This document shows positions 1-8,258 of a stretch of 63,112 bases of DNA, piece by piece (the stretch's first letter is position 1; each line of letters begins with the position of its first letter). A program made the translations under genes and the position numbers. Origin of the DNA: Acidobacteriota bacterium. Lineage in GTDB: Bacteria; Acidobacteriota; Terriglobia; Bryobacterales; Bryobacteraceae. The notes beneath the pieces are model-generated. The model had not been told where the DNA came from. It worked only from the letters and a program-made list of their open reading frames with translations, and made no database searches. The stretch spans positions 1 to 63,112 of the forward strand of contig JAPKZA010000497.1 of assembly GCA_026394015.1 (NCBI GenBank), written 5' to 3'.

Positions 1-406
1 TCGCAATAAGGCGCGATTTCCACATTTCCACCGCCGCGACGGCGGTGCCGTCGTTTCCCGCCCAAACCCAAACATGAGCTCCGCCCACCCCGAGTTCCCC
101 TGATCGATTCACGAAACCGTCGGACCAGGGACCTCTGTGAGCCGATTCTCATCGTCGAGCTTTACCTTCCTTACCCACACTAAACAGCGAGGAGGCCTTA
201 AAGGACGGGTCTCTTGTGCCGCACTTCTCGCGCAAAATGGCGCTCTATAGCGGATACCAGGACCGTCGGCGGCGTCGATCCAGAGGCCGCTGCGCCGAAC
301 CGCCAATGCCAGTACGCCAACCGGCCAAGGTCTAGTTCGCGGTTGCCTGCGCGACAAGGCGCGAGTTAAGTTGCTCAGAGCCCGAATTCAGTGACAGGAT
401 GGAGCC
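1..406. other. Left-edge region without a supported gene
   Basis: No convincing coding region was found in the first 406 bases. A minus-strand open frame at 109-357 is arginine/proline-rich and resembles no family I know, so it is left out. The bases just before 407 contain a purine-rich GGATGGAG that serves hicB. A truncated gene running off the left edge on the minus strand cannot be excluded. Confidence 0.5.
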
Positions 407-613
407 ATGAAGCGTCCGTTTGCGGCGAGCGTTTGGCGAGAGGGCGATTGGTACGTGGCTCAGTGTCTTGAGCTAGATGTCGCTATCCAAGGTGAAGCCG
501 AGGCTGAAGCGTTGACAAATCTCAAGGAAGCGTTGGAACTCTACTTCGAGCCGCCCCAGGCCACACGCCCGCCGCAGGTTCGACTTATCGAGGTTGAGGT
601 TGGCGCGGCTTAA
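407..613 (+). CDS. hicB: HicB family antitoxin (short form)
   Basis: A 68-residue protein with the HicB-type beta-alpha-beta fold: an N-terminal strand around FAASVWREGDWYVAQC, the small-residue stretch LDVAIQGEAEAEAL, and the following helix ending LELYFE. Family members neutralise the HicA mRNA interferase. This copy is only the partial-RNase-H-like domain and has no room for the C-terminal HTH or ribbon-helix-helix domain of longer HicB proteins, so autoregulation through its own DNA-binding domain is unlikely. It has a purine-rich ribosome site just upstream of ATG 407 and overlaps the toxin gene by 20 bases. The antitoxin-first order is reversed from the commonest hicAB order. Confidence 0.85.
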   Translation: MKRPFAASVWREGDWYVAQCLELDVAIQGEAEAEALTNLKEALELYFEPPQATRPPQVRLIEVEVGAA

Positions 614-824
614 TCCCGAGCCGTTCCGCGAAGTTAAACGCCGCCTCCAAGCCGCCCGGTTTGCGGAAGTCAGCCCAAAGGGCAGCCACATAAAGTTTGT
701 CCGACGCGTAGAGTTGATCGTTGATACCGTGATCGTTCCGAGGAAACATGAAATTCCGGTCGGAACGCGTCGCAGCAATCTCCAGCAGGCTCACATTTCT
801 CCGGACGAGTGGGAACGCTTCTGA
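594..824 (+). CDS. hicA: HicA family mRNA interferase toxin
   Basis: A 76-residue protein with the double-stranded-RNA-binding-like HicA fold. The key mark is GSHIKF near residues 29-34, whose histidine is the catalytic residue of the family; it is followed by the VDTVIVPRKHEIPVGT strand-turn region and a C-terminal helix. HicA enzymes cleave mRNA and stop growth until HicB blocks them. The start is a TTG at 594 inside hicB; the true start could be slightly further in, since LNPEPFREVKRRL is the first recognisable helix. The stop overlaps the ATG of the next gene as ATGA, which implies translational coupling of three genes. Confidence 0.85.
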   Translation: MRLARLNPEPFREVKRRLQAARFAEVSPKGSHIKFVRRVELIVDTVIVPRKHEIPVGTRRSNLQQAHISPDEWERF

Positions 825-1261
825 TGAGCTTGGATTGCGGAATCAATCTTGAAGTCATTTGGTTTGATCAGGACGTAGTCGAAGTCCTTTTTACTTGTTC
901 GAATGGATACTTTGCGGGGGGAGCCGAGATCTATCTCAGCCACGACGATTTGCCGAGTCTGGTAGAGGCGTTGCGCGGCTTCCCGTCCGACGGCGCCGAT
1001 ACCCGACTCTGCGAATTTGGCACCTTCAACCCGGCGCATGCGGCCGGCGGCGTAAGGATGAATTTCTATTGTTCGGATTCAGCGGGTCATGCCATCGTCG
1101 AAGTCAAACTGCGCGGCGACGGCTGCAAGGCGCTCGGCGAGGTGGAGTCCGTTGTCCTGCGGATCGCGATCGAGCCTGCTGGGGTTGATGCCTTCCTAGC
1201 GGAACTTGCGGCGATGCCCATCGCCTTCGGTGCGCGTGCCTCTTTGCCAATGGCAAAGTGA
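824..1261 (+). CDS. Conserved hypothetical protein coupled to hicA
   Basis: A 145-residue soluble protein with no signal peptide or membrane segment. ATG 824 overlaps the hicA stop (TGA 822-824), so I prefer it to the in-frame GTG at 809. The sequence is acidic and beta-rich with features such as GGAEIYLSHDDLP (about residues 32-44) and FGTFNPAHAAGGVRMNFYC (about 66-84). I recognise no catalytic motif or named domain. The tight link to a toxin-antitoxin pair could mean a regulatory or immunity-like role, but nothing in the sequence proves this. Confidence 0.7.
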   Translation: MSLDCGINLEVIWFDQDVVEVLFTCSNGYFAGGAEIYLSHDDLPSLVEALRGFPSDGADTRLCEFGTFNPAHAAGGVRMNFYCSDSAGHAIVEVKLRGDGCKALGEVESVVLRIAIEPAGVDAFLAELAAMPIAFGARASLPMAK

Positions 1262-1480
1262 ACTTGGTCAACGACATCCAGTCACGTCAGGCGATAACTC
1301 TCGGGAAACGGCATAGGTATCCGTAAACCAGTATCGAGAAACCTTCATTGTCAATTAGACCTTCAATTGCCCCGTGCCGAAATCTTCGACTGTTGCTCGA
1401 CGCCCCGGTATCTCTACTCTCGGCCCGGCTCCAAACCCGCCAAAGAAGCCGGAAGCCGCGCCAGCAATCACCGGCACAGT

Positions 1481-3139
1481 TCAACCTCCCGCGCCATCGC
1501 CGAAGCCCCGCCCCCCCGGCCCCGCCCCCAATAATCCCAAATACAACCCCTCCATCTCCCTCGCAAACCCCGCCGTATCGCAAACCGCCGACCCCAGCAA
1601 CCTCTTCCGCATCCCCGCCCGCAACGCCCCCAACTCCCCTGGATCACCCGCCAACCCCACCGCCTTCTCCACATACCCCTGCAAGCCCGCCGCCGCAAAC
1701 TCCTCCAACCCCGCCGCCCGCAACAGCGAAACCCCCTGCCGCGCCGCCCACCGATCCCCGTCAAAACAAATCACCGGCACCCCCTGCCACAGCGCCTCCG
1801 ACGTCGTCGTCCCCCCGTTATAAGGAAACGGATCCAACGCCACATCCACCTCCCCATACGCCCCCAGAAAATCGAAATGCGACGACCGCCCCGAAAACTG
1901 CACCCGCTCCGCCGCCACGCCCTGCGCCACAAACGCCTTCCGGATATAGTCCACCACCGTCGTCCGCTGCAGCAACCCGTTCTTCAGGAACAACCGCGCC
2001 GAAGGAGCCCGCCGCAAAATCTCTCCCCAAGCCGCAAGCACCCCCGGATTCAGCTTATGCAGCGAAGCGAACGACCCGAAAGTCAAAACCCCATTCCGCA
2101 AGTAAGGGGCCGGAGCCACCTCCGGAACCGGATACTGCACCCGATACGTTAAATAACACCCCGTCACCCGGGCGATCTTCTCCGTGTAATACTGTTCCTC
2201 CGCCGGTTTCACCACCGACTCATCCCCAATCAGATAATCGTATGCCGCAATCCCGGACGCGGCGTACAGGTTAAACCAAGCCACCAAAATCGGAGCCGGC
2301 TTTCGCGCCACCAGCCCCAGCCGCTCCACCGTGCTGTAACTATTCAAATCAATCAGCAGATCCAGCCCCAACCCCTCAATCCGGTCGGCCGCATCGTCAT
2401 TACTCAACCCCGTAATATCTACAAACTCATCCAGCGGATTCGGCCGATAACTCTTGCAGTCAGCCAGCGGATTATCCGAAATCAACACAATCTGAAACCG
2501 GCTCCGATCATGCTGGTCAATGATCCCCCATACCGGCTTCATCCAGTTCTCCGAACCAAAGAACGCTGACAGATACCCAATCCGCACCCGCTCGCCCGGG
2601 TCCCGTCGCCTCGCCGCCGGCGGCCTCGCCGTCGGCAGGCACTGCTCCGCCCACCGCCGCCGAGCCCGCAAAACATCCTCATGCGTCGCCGTCGGGCTAG
2701 CCGGAATCATCGTCGCAATCGACGAAAGCGAAAGCGGATTCTCCTCCTTCTTCATCGCCGCCCGGAAATGAGCCAACGCCAAGTCCGTCTCCCCTAACTC
2801 AAACAACGACTTCCCATAATTGTGGTGAGTCGCCACATGGTTAGGGTCAATCGCCAACGCCCGCTCCCAGCAAGGAATCGCCCCCGCATATTCCAGCAGA
2901 TTATTGAAGCCACACCCGGCTCCGTACCACGCCGGCAGATGCCCCTCATCGCACTGCAAGCCGTCGCGATACGCCCCCACCGACTCTTTAAAGCGGCCTT
3001 GACTCTGCAAGCTATCGCCCAGTAGCGTATACAACCGTGCCGATGGACCCCGCTTCTCGAGCAACGCCCGGCAAGCGCTCTCGGCCTCAGCAAAGCGCCG
3101 GGCCTCAAACAACGCAACCGCGCTCTTGTCGGGATCCAT
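1481..3139 (-). CDS. TPR / SPINDLY-family O-linked GlcNAc transferase
   Basis: A 552-residue protein. Residues 1-130 form about four tetratricopeptide repeats (LYTLLGDSLQSQGRFKESV, HHNYGKSLFELGETDLAL). The rest matches the GT41 catalytic region of bacterial SPINDLY/OGT proteins: RVRIGYLSAFF near 185, the DLLIDLNSYS strand, LTFGSFASLHKLNP near 350, and the nucleotide-sugar-binding YNGGTTTSEALWQGVPVI near 440. Such enzymes transfer a sugar, usually from UDP-GlcNAc, to Ser/Thr of proteins. It stands alone on the minus strand, with no obvious acceptor nearby. The glycine-rich tail (last 20 residues) is low complexity. Confidence 0.9.
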   Translation of the reverse strand: MDPDKSAVALFEARRFAEAESACRALLEKRGPSARLYTLLGDSLQSQGRFKESVGAYRDGLQCDEGHLPAWYGAGCGFNNLLEYAGAIPCWERALAIDPNHVATHHNYGKSLFELGETDLALAHFRAAMKKEENPLSLSSIATMIPASPTATHEDVLRARRRWAEQCLPTARPPAARRRDPGERVRIGYLSAFFGSENWMKPVWGIIDQHDRSRFQIVLISDNPLADCKSYRPNPLDEFVDITGLSNDDAADRIEGLGLDLLIDLNSYSTVERLGLVARKPAPILVAWFNLYAASGIAAYDYLIGDESVVKPAEEQYYTEKIARVTGCYLTYRVQYPVPEVAPAPYLRNGVLTFGSFASLHKLNPGVLAAWGEILRRAPSARLFLKNGLLQRTTVVDYIRKAFVAQGVAAERVQFSGRSSHFDFLGAYGEVDVALDPFPYNGGTTTSEALWQGVPVICFDGDRWAARQGVSLLRAAGLEEFAAAGLQGYVEKAVGLAGDPGELGALRAGMRKRLLGSAVCDTAGFAREMEGLYLGLLGAGPGGRGFGDGAGG

Positions 3140-3297
3140 CCCTCAAGAATATCGGAAACTGTCCTCAATTTGCCGATTCTGCCATCTCCTGGATTTCCGT
3201 TCACAACCAATTCATATTTATTTTTACCCCATTTATTTCAACAACATAAAACTATTTAGTTAATCTACATTTGAGGATAAATCAGAAACTAAGTTTG

Positions 3298-3357
3298 TAT
3301 AATAGAATTAGAAATCGCAAACACGCCCTGACCTGGCTACCAGGCAGGGCGTTTGCG
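3298..3357 (+). promoter_or_regulatory. -10 box and long 5' leader hairpin
   Basis: A perfect TATAAT lies at 3298-3303 in an AT-rich stretch; no clear -35 box sits at the usual distance (TTGAGG at 3271 is 21 bases away). Eight to twelve bases after it, near the expected transcript start, a long inverted repeat begins: CGCAAA 3316-3321 pairs with TTTGCG 3352-3357, CGCCCTG 3324-3330 with CAGGGCG 3345-3351, and CCTGG 3332-3336 with CCAGG 3340-3344 around a CTA loop. AGGAGGAG follows at 3363-3370. The hairpin could stabilise the 5' end of the message or control access to the ribosome site. Confidence 0.55.
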
Positions 3358-3377
3358 CTTCTAGGAGGAGTTTTCAC

Positions 3378-4158
3378 ATGCCGGAAGAATTGACAGACGA
3401 ACAGAAAAAGGCTCGTCGCGCCGAAATCAATCGTCAAAATGCGCATCCGGCAAATGAATGTCCGCTTGAACGGGCTCAAGCACGGCGCTCGATCCAAGAT
3501 CATCGACATGTCCCTGCAGGAAAGTCTGGTATTGCTCCCCACCGAGGGGCCGACGGCCTACAAAAAGCTGCTCGCCAACTATGCCGATAAGTTGCAACCC
3601 CGCGATGAAGTTGAGGTCGGCCTCGTCCAACGCATCGGCGACCTCCAATGGCGCTTACTCCGCAATACGAAAAATGAGCGCGTGTTCAACGAGGACTGCC
3701 TCGCGCAGGCGGCTCAACTGGCTCACCCCGGTGCCACCGAAGACCAGATCTGCAACCTCGATGGGGTCAACGCGTTCCGCATCGGATCCGAAACGAAGCT
3801 CTTAAAAGAATTCCGGCGCGAAGAAGCGGCCATCGTCCGGCTCATCAATGCCAGCCTCCGGGAACTAAACATGTTCCGTAAGCTCGACCCGCTGCCCAAG
3901 CAGCCGCTCACGCGGAATGCCCAGATCCTGGGGCCCTCTCAAGCGTCCACCCAATTCGATGATCCACCCACGGAAGAAATCATAAAGATCGAACCTGTTG
4001 AAAAGAAGGAGGAAAGTGCCACTGAGGCCGACGACCAAAGCCAAGTCCTCACCGGCTGGGCAGCCCCGCAAAACGTGGTCCCGTCGCCGATCCGGGCGGA
4101 AGTCATGCTGCAAGCCGCTCCGATGACCTTCGCAGCCGGCGCCTCGCCTGGTTCCTAG
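3378..4158 (+). pseudogene. STGPRT/HGL-family hypothetical protein, frameshifted near its 5' end
   Basis: The strong AGGAGGAG at 3363-3370 points to ATG 3378, whose frame begins MPEELTDEQKKARRAEINRQNA, like the N-termini of a family that normally continues N..N..STGP+T..GK....N..KHG. This frame soon loses the family pattern and closes at 3590. A second frame, open from ATG 3439 to the stop at 4158, carries the expected continuation LNGLKHGARSK and an alpha-helical body of about 220 residues. A +1 change between about 3440 and 3462, with loss of the STGP...GK block, would explain this. Alternatively the 239-residue ORF 3439-4158 is translated alone, or there is a sequencing error. Function of the family is unknown to me. 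A better preserved relative lies at 58921-59724. Confidence 0.6.
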
Positions 4159-4245
4159 CCACTTTCGGCCCCAAAAATTCAGTGTTCTGCCGCTTGGTAG
4201 GCCCGAAGTGTACCCAATCTCAGCCCACCAGCGATACACTGTTTC

Positions 4246-4983
4246 TTGGTCATCTCACTCTTCATCACCTGCTATAACGACGCCCTCTTTCCCCAGACCG
4301 GCCAAGCCGTCGTTACCGTCCTCGAACGCCTCGGCCACACCGTCGAATTCCGCGCCGCCCAAACCTGTTGTGGCCAAATGCACTACAACACCGGCTACCG
4401 GCACGACTCCTATACCCTCCTTCGCCAGTTCCTCGACGTCTTCGCCGACGCCGAAGTCATCGTCTGCCCCTCCTCCTCCTGCGTCGCCATGATGCGCGAC
4501 CACTACCCCAAAATGGCCGAACAGCTCAACGACCCCGCCCTCCAAGCCCAGGTCGCCGCCATCCTCCCCCGCATCTTCGAGTTCTCCGAACTCCTCACCG
4601 ACAAGCTCGGCCTCACCGACGTCGGAGCCTTCTACCCCCACACCGTCACCCTCCACGCCTCCTGCCACGGCCTCCGTTCCCTTCACCTCGGCTCCAAGCC
4701 CGCCGACCTGCTCAAGCAGGTCAAAGGCCTCACCCTCATTGAACTCCCCGACGCCGACCAATGCTGCGGCTTCGGCGGCACCTTCGCCGTCAAGAATCCC
4801 GACGTCTCCGCCGCCATGCTCTCCGACAAGCTCCAATGCATCCTCGGCACCAATGCCGAAGCCTGCGCCGGTGCCGATAACTCCTGCCTCATGCACATCG
4901 GCGGCGCCCTCAGCCGCCAACGTACCGGCGTCCGCACCGTCCATCTCGCTGAAATCCTCGCCTCCACGGAGAAGTCCTCATGA
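4246..4983 (+). CDS. lutA: Lactate utilization protein A (Fe-S oxidoreductase)
   Basis: A 245-residue protein with the two cysteine-rich CCG domains of the LutA/GlpC/HdrB type: CCGQMHYNTGYRHDS around residue 41 and CCGFGGTFAVKNPDVS around 172, with CPSSSC near 74 and ASCHG near 138 as the other cysteine positions. LutABC oxidises L-lactate to pyruvate and passes electrons to the membrane. The start is a TTG at 4246. The stop overlaps the ATG of lutB (ATGA at 4980), so the three genes form a coupled operon. Third codon positions are almost all C, as in its neighbours. Confidence 0.93.
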   Translation: MVISLFITCYNDALFPQTGQAVVTVLERLGHTVEFRAAQTCCGQMHYNTGYRHDSYTLLRQFLDVFADAEVIVCPSSSCVAMMRDHYPKMAEQLNDPALQAQVAAILPRIFEFSELLTDKLGLTDVGAFYPHTVTLHASCHGLRSLHLGSKPADLLKQVKGLTLIELPDADQCCGFGGTFAVKNPDVSAAMLSDKLQCILGTNAEACAGADNSCLMHIGGALSRQRTGVRTVHLAEILASTEKSS

Positions 4984-6392
4984 GCGTCCACGTCGGCGAA
5001 GCCGCCTCCGCCCTCCCGTTCCCCGAAGCCGCCAAGAAGCTCGTCGCCAACTCCCAACTCCGCCGCAACGTCCGCCACGCCACCAACGTCATCCGCACCA
5101 AACGCGGCCGCGTCATCGCCGAAATGGACGATTGGGAGCAGCTCCGCGACTCCGGCAAGGCCATCAAGGACCACACCCTCGCCCACCTCGACGAGTACCT
5201 CCTCCAGTTCGAAGCCGCCTGCACCAAAGCCGGTGGCCAAGTCCATTGGGCGCGCGACGCCGACGAAGCCAACCGCATCATCGTCGACCTCGTCAAGCGC
5301 TACGGCTCCGACGAGGTGATCAAGGTCAAGACCATGACCTCGGACGAAACCCGCCTCAACGTCGCCCTCGAAGCCGCCGGCATCACACCCTTTGAAACGG
5401 ACCTCGCCGACCTCATCGTCCAACTCGGCGAAGACAAGCCCTCCCACATCGTCGTCCCCGCCCTCCACCGCAACCGCATGGAGATCCGCGAACTCTTTAT
5501 GAAGAAGATGGGCCTCGACTCCCTCGGCTATCAACCCGAAGACATCGCCGCCGCCGCCCGCAACTACCTCCGGGAACGCTTCCTCCGCGTCAAGGTCGGC
5601 ATCAGCGGAGCCAACTACCTCATCGCCGAAACCGGCTCCGTCGTCGTCGTCGAATCCGAAGGCAACGGCCGCATGTGCCTCACCCTTCCCGATGTCCTCA
5701 TCAGCATCGTCGGCGTCGAAAAGGTCATCCCCCGCTTCGAGGATCTCGAGGTCTTCCTCCAACTCCTCCCCCGCTCCGCCACCGGCGAGCGCATGAACCC
5801 CTACAACTCCATCTGGACCGGCGTCACCCCCGGTGATGGCCCCCAGGCGTTTCACATCGTCCTCCTCGATAACGGCCGCACCAAAGTCCTCGCCGACCCC
5901 GAGTCCCGCGAGACCCTCGACTGCATCCGTTGCGGCGCCTGCCTCAACGCCTGCCCCGTCTACCGCCAAACCGGCGGCCACGCCTACGGCTCCGTCTACG
6001 CCGGTCCCATCGGCGCCATCTTGACCCCTCAACTCCAGTCGATGGAGCACTCCCAAACCCTGCCCTACGCCTCGTCCCTTTGCGGCGCCTGCTACGAGGT
6101 CTGCCCCGTCAAGATCAACATCCCGGAGATCCTGATCCACCTCCGCACCAAGGTCGTCGATAGCGGCCACGCCCCCCTCGCCGAGCGCCTCGCGATGAAG
6201 GGAGCGGCCTTCGCGATGTCCAAGGCCAGCCGCCTCAGCCTCGCCCACGCCTTCGCCCGTCTCGGCCAATGGCCCTTCAACGACGATGGCAAACTCGACA
6301 ACCTCCCCGGCCTCCTCGCCGGCTGGACAGAGTTCCGCGACCTCGACGCCATCCCCTCCCAATCCTTCCGCGAATGGTGGTCCAAGCGATGA
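4980..6392 (+). CDS. lutB: Lactate utilization protein B (iron-sulfur protein)
   Basis: A 470-residue protein of the LutB/YkgF family. Residues 1-300 form the LUD (DUF162-type) domain, including the segment AETGSVVVVESEGNGR near 215. Two ferredoxin-like [4Fe-4S] motifs follow: CIRCGACLNACP near 315 and CGACYEVCP near 365. It is the electron-transfer subunit of the L-lactate oxidising complex. Length and order match canonical LutB. It overlaps lutA and lutC by four bases each. Confidence 0.94.
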   Translation: MSVHVGEAASALPFPEAAKKLVANSQLRRNVRHATNVIRTKRGRVIAEMDDWEQLRDSGKAIKDHTLAHLDEYLLQFEAACTKAGGQVHWARDADEANRIIVDLVKRYGSDEVIKVKTMTSDETRLNVALEAAGITPFETDLADLIVQLGEDKPSHIVVPALHRNRMEIRELFMKKMGLDSLGYQPEDIAAAARNYLRERFLRVKVGISGANYLIAETGSVVVVESEGNGRMCLTLPDVLISIVGVEKVIPRFEDLEVFLQLLPRSATGERMNPYNSIWTGVTPGDGPQAFHIVLLDNGRTKVLADPESRETLDCIRCGACLNACPVYRQTGGHAYGSVYAGPIGAILTPQLQSMEHSQTLPYASSLCGACYEVCPVKINIPEILIHLRTKVVDSGHAPLAERLAMKGAAFAMSKASRLSLAHAFARLGQWPFNDDGKLDNLPGLLAGWTEFRDLDAIPSQSFREWWSKR

Positions 6393-7006
6393 GCGCAAGA
6401 GAGGCAGTCCTTGCCAGTATCCGTGCCGCCCAAGGCGGCCCCGCCGACCAATCCATCCCCCGGCTCTACTCTGCTTCCGTTGACCTCTCCCCCGCCGAGG
6501 TCGTCGAGCAGTTCGCCGACCGCCTCCACGACTACAACGCCACCGTCCATCACGCCACGGTCGCCGCGATCCCCGCCACCATCGCCGCCATCCTCGCCAC
6601 CCGCCAAAAGACCGGCCTTTTAATCCCCTCCGGCCTCCCGCCGGAATGGCTCCCCGTCGGCTACACCTTCCGCCGCGACGAAGGCCTCTCCTACGCCGAT
6701 CTCGATGCCAGCCAAGGCGTCCTGACGGCCTGCGACGTCGCCATTGCCCTTACCGGTACGATCGTCATCGCCCACTCCCCCGCCCAAGGTCGCCGCGCGC
6801 TCACGCTTGTCCCGGACTACCATCTCTGCGTCGTCCGCCTCTCCCAACTCGTCGCGACAGTCCCCGAAGGCATGCGCCGCATGGCCGCTCTGCTGCCTGC
6901 TCCGCTCACGACGATCTCCGGCCCCTCGGCCACCTCCGACATTGAGATGATCCGCGTCAAAGGCGTCCACGGCCCCCGCACCCTCGAAGTCATCCTGGTC
7001 GAATGA
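6389..7006 (+). CDS. lutC: Lactate utilization protein C (LUD domain)
   Basis: A 205-residue LutC/YkgG-family protein. ATG 6389 overlaps the lutB stop, which favours it over the longer open frame reaching back to 6269. The LUD fold is recognised from CDVAIALTGTIVIAHS near 115, the LTLVPDYHLCVV strand near 140, and the C-terminal GPSATSDIEMIRVKGVHGP signature near 180. It completes the LutABC lactate dehydrogenase system. Its stop overlaps the next gene's ATG (7003), so the following membrane protein may be cotranscribed although it has no known link to lactate use. Confidence 0.93.
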   Translation: MSAREAVLASIRAAQGGPADQSIPRLYSASVDLSPAEVVEQFADRLHDYNATVHHATVAAIPATIAAILATRQKTGLLIPSGLPPEWLPVGYTFRRDEGLSYADLDASQGVLTACDVAIALTGTIVIAHSPAQGRRALTLVPDYHLCVVRLSQLVATVPEGMRRMAALLPAPLTTISGPSATSDIEMIRVKGVHGPRTLEVILVE

Positions 7007-7635
7007 ACACCGAAAGCCACTACTCCTCCCGCTGGGCGCCCTGGTTCGTCGTCGTCGTCACGGCTCTCGTTCTCTCCCCGTTTATCGGCGTAGCCCTCTA
7101 CTGCTCGGTCACTCCCGAACCCTGGCCCGAAGCCGCCCGCATCGCCATTCCTATTGCCCTTCCGGCTCTTTACTTGACCCTCCAAGTCGCCTTCAATCGG
7201 CGCTACGTCACTGTAACGCCTGACGGCGTACGCGTCACGAACGGCCCTTTCCCCGGCGGAGTTCGGCTGAACCTTCGTAGAGACCATATCGCCAGTTGCT
7301 ACCTCCGCCAAATCGTCGACAGGTCCGAAGGGCGCGAAATGGACCGCTATTTTCTCGTCGGGGTCGAAACCAAAGGGTCAAAGATCCAAGACGTCTCGGG
7401 GCGAATCAATACCGCGATGGAGGCTCAAGAAGAGGCCTACAAAATCCGCGGCATTCTCAACGCTCACCCCTCGGCAGCAGCCATTGAGGTAGCCCCGGCG
7501 TCCAGTTCCTTGTCTGTGGGCTGGCGAATGATCGTCGTCATTTGGGCCGTGGTCTTTATGCTGGCCACCATCGCCGGTGGGGTGTGGGAAAACGATCACT
7601 CAGCCTGGCGACCGCCGCCGCGGCCAACCCGATAG
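7003..7635 (+). CDS. Membrane protein with PH-like core, paralogue 1
   Basis: A 210-residue protein with two hydrophobic helices near residues 14-34 and 44-62, a beta-rich soluble core of about 110 residues (YVTVTPDGVRVTNGP onward), and a final membrane helix near 178-195. The layout resembles small bacterial proteins with a membrane-anchored pleckstrin-homology-like domain, but I cannot name the family. It is clearly paralogous to the next gene: both start SxRWAPW, both have RVTNGP/RVSDGP and SCYLR/SCYLD. It overlaps lutC by four bases and the paralogue by about 50. Confidence 0.75.
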   Translation: MNTESHYSSRWAPWFVVVVTALVLSPFIGVALYCSVTPEPWPEAARIAIPIALPALYLTLQVAFNRRYVTVTPDGVRVTNGPFPGGVRLNLRRDHIASCYLRQIVDRSEGREMDRYFLVGVETKGSKIQDVSGRINTAMEAQEEAYKIRGILNAHPSAAAIEVAPASSSLSVGWRMIVVIWAVVFMLATIAGGVWENDHSAWRPPPRPTR

Positions 7636-8258
7636 AGACCCCGCCTCTCCGCTTCTCCACCCGTTGGGCACCCTGGTACGTCGCTCTCATCTGCGCCGCC
7701 ATCGTCTCCCCCTTCTACGCCGCCTACACTGGGCCCAACGACGAGTTCACCGGCATCGCCATCGCCATCTCAATCCCCGCCACCTACCTCCTCCTCCAAC
7801 TCGCCTGCAACACCCATCGCGTTCGCGTCTACCCGGACCGCATCCGCGTCTCTGACGGTCCCGTGCCCCACTGGTTTCCCCGCACCATCCCTCGCGCCGA
7901 AATTCAGAGCTGCTATCTCGACTACATCGTCCAAAGCTCGAAACGCCGCGGCCATTCAGACTACTACCTCGCCGGCGTCGTCACCACCCAATCGGAGTTC
8001 GTCAAAATCGCCGGTCCCCTCTCTCCAGAGGACGCCGCCGTTGACGCCGCCCGCCAGTTCGCCGCGGTCCTGGACTCTCAGTCCGGCCACCGCCCGCTCG
8101 AAATCCGCTGGGAGTCTTCCGATCGAGCCTCTTCCATGCGGCTACTCGTCGCCGTCTGGCTGGCGCTCTTCCTCGTCGCCATCCTCTCCGGCGCCTACTG
8201 GGAACTCTCCCGCAGCCACCGTAGCGCCGACCCCAGAAAGCTCGAAATGCCCTTGTAG
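7584..8258 (+). CDS. Membrane protein with PH-like core, paralogue 2
   Basis: A roughly 224-residue paralogue of the preceding protein: two N-terminal membrane helices after FSTRWAPWY, a soluble core with RVRVYPDRIRVSDGP, AEIQSCYLDYIVQ and YYLAGVVTTQSEFV, and a C-terminal membrane helix (LLVAVWLALFLVAILSGAYW). The start is uncertain: the frame is open from 7542, and GTG 7584 is the most likely site, still inside the upstream gene. The last 64 bases overlap the end of a convergent gene, so the two 3' ends share coding sequence on opposite strands. Confidence 0.72.
   Translation: MGKRSLSLATAAAANPIETPPLRFSTRWAPWYVALICAAIVSPFYAAYTGPNDEFTGIAIAISIPATYLLLQLACNTHRVRVYPDRIRVSDGPVPHWFPRTIPRAEIQSCYLDYIVQSSKRRGHSDYYLAGVVTTQSEFVKIAGPLSPEDAAVDAARQFAAVLDSQSGHRPLEIRWESSDRASSMRLLVAVWLALFLVAILSGAYWELSRSHRSADPRKLEMPL

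Noticed and set aside
4683-6398. 571-residue minus-strand open frame opposite lutB
   Set aside because: It is antisense to a clear LutB, has a Gly/Glu/Asp/Ala-rich composition without domains, and is explained by the C-rich third positions of lutB.
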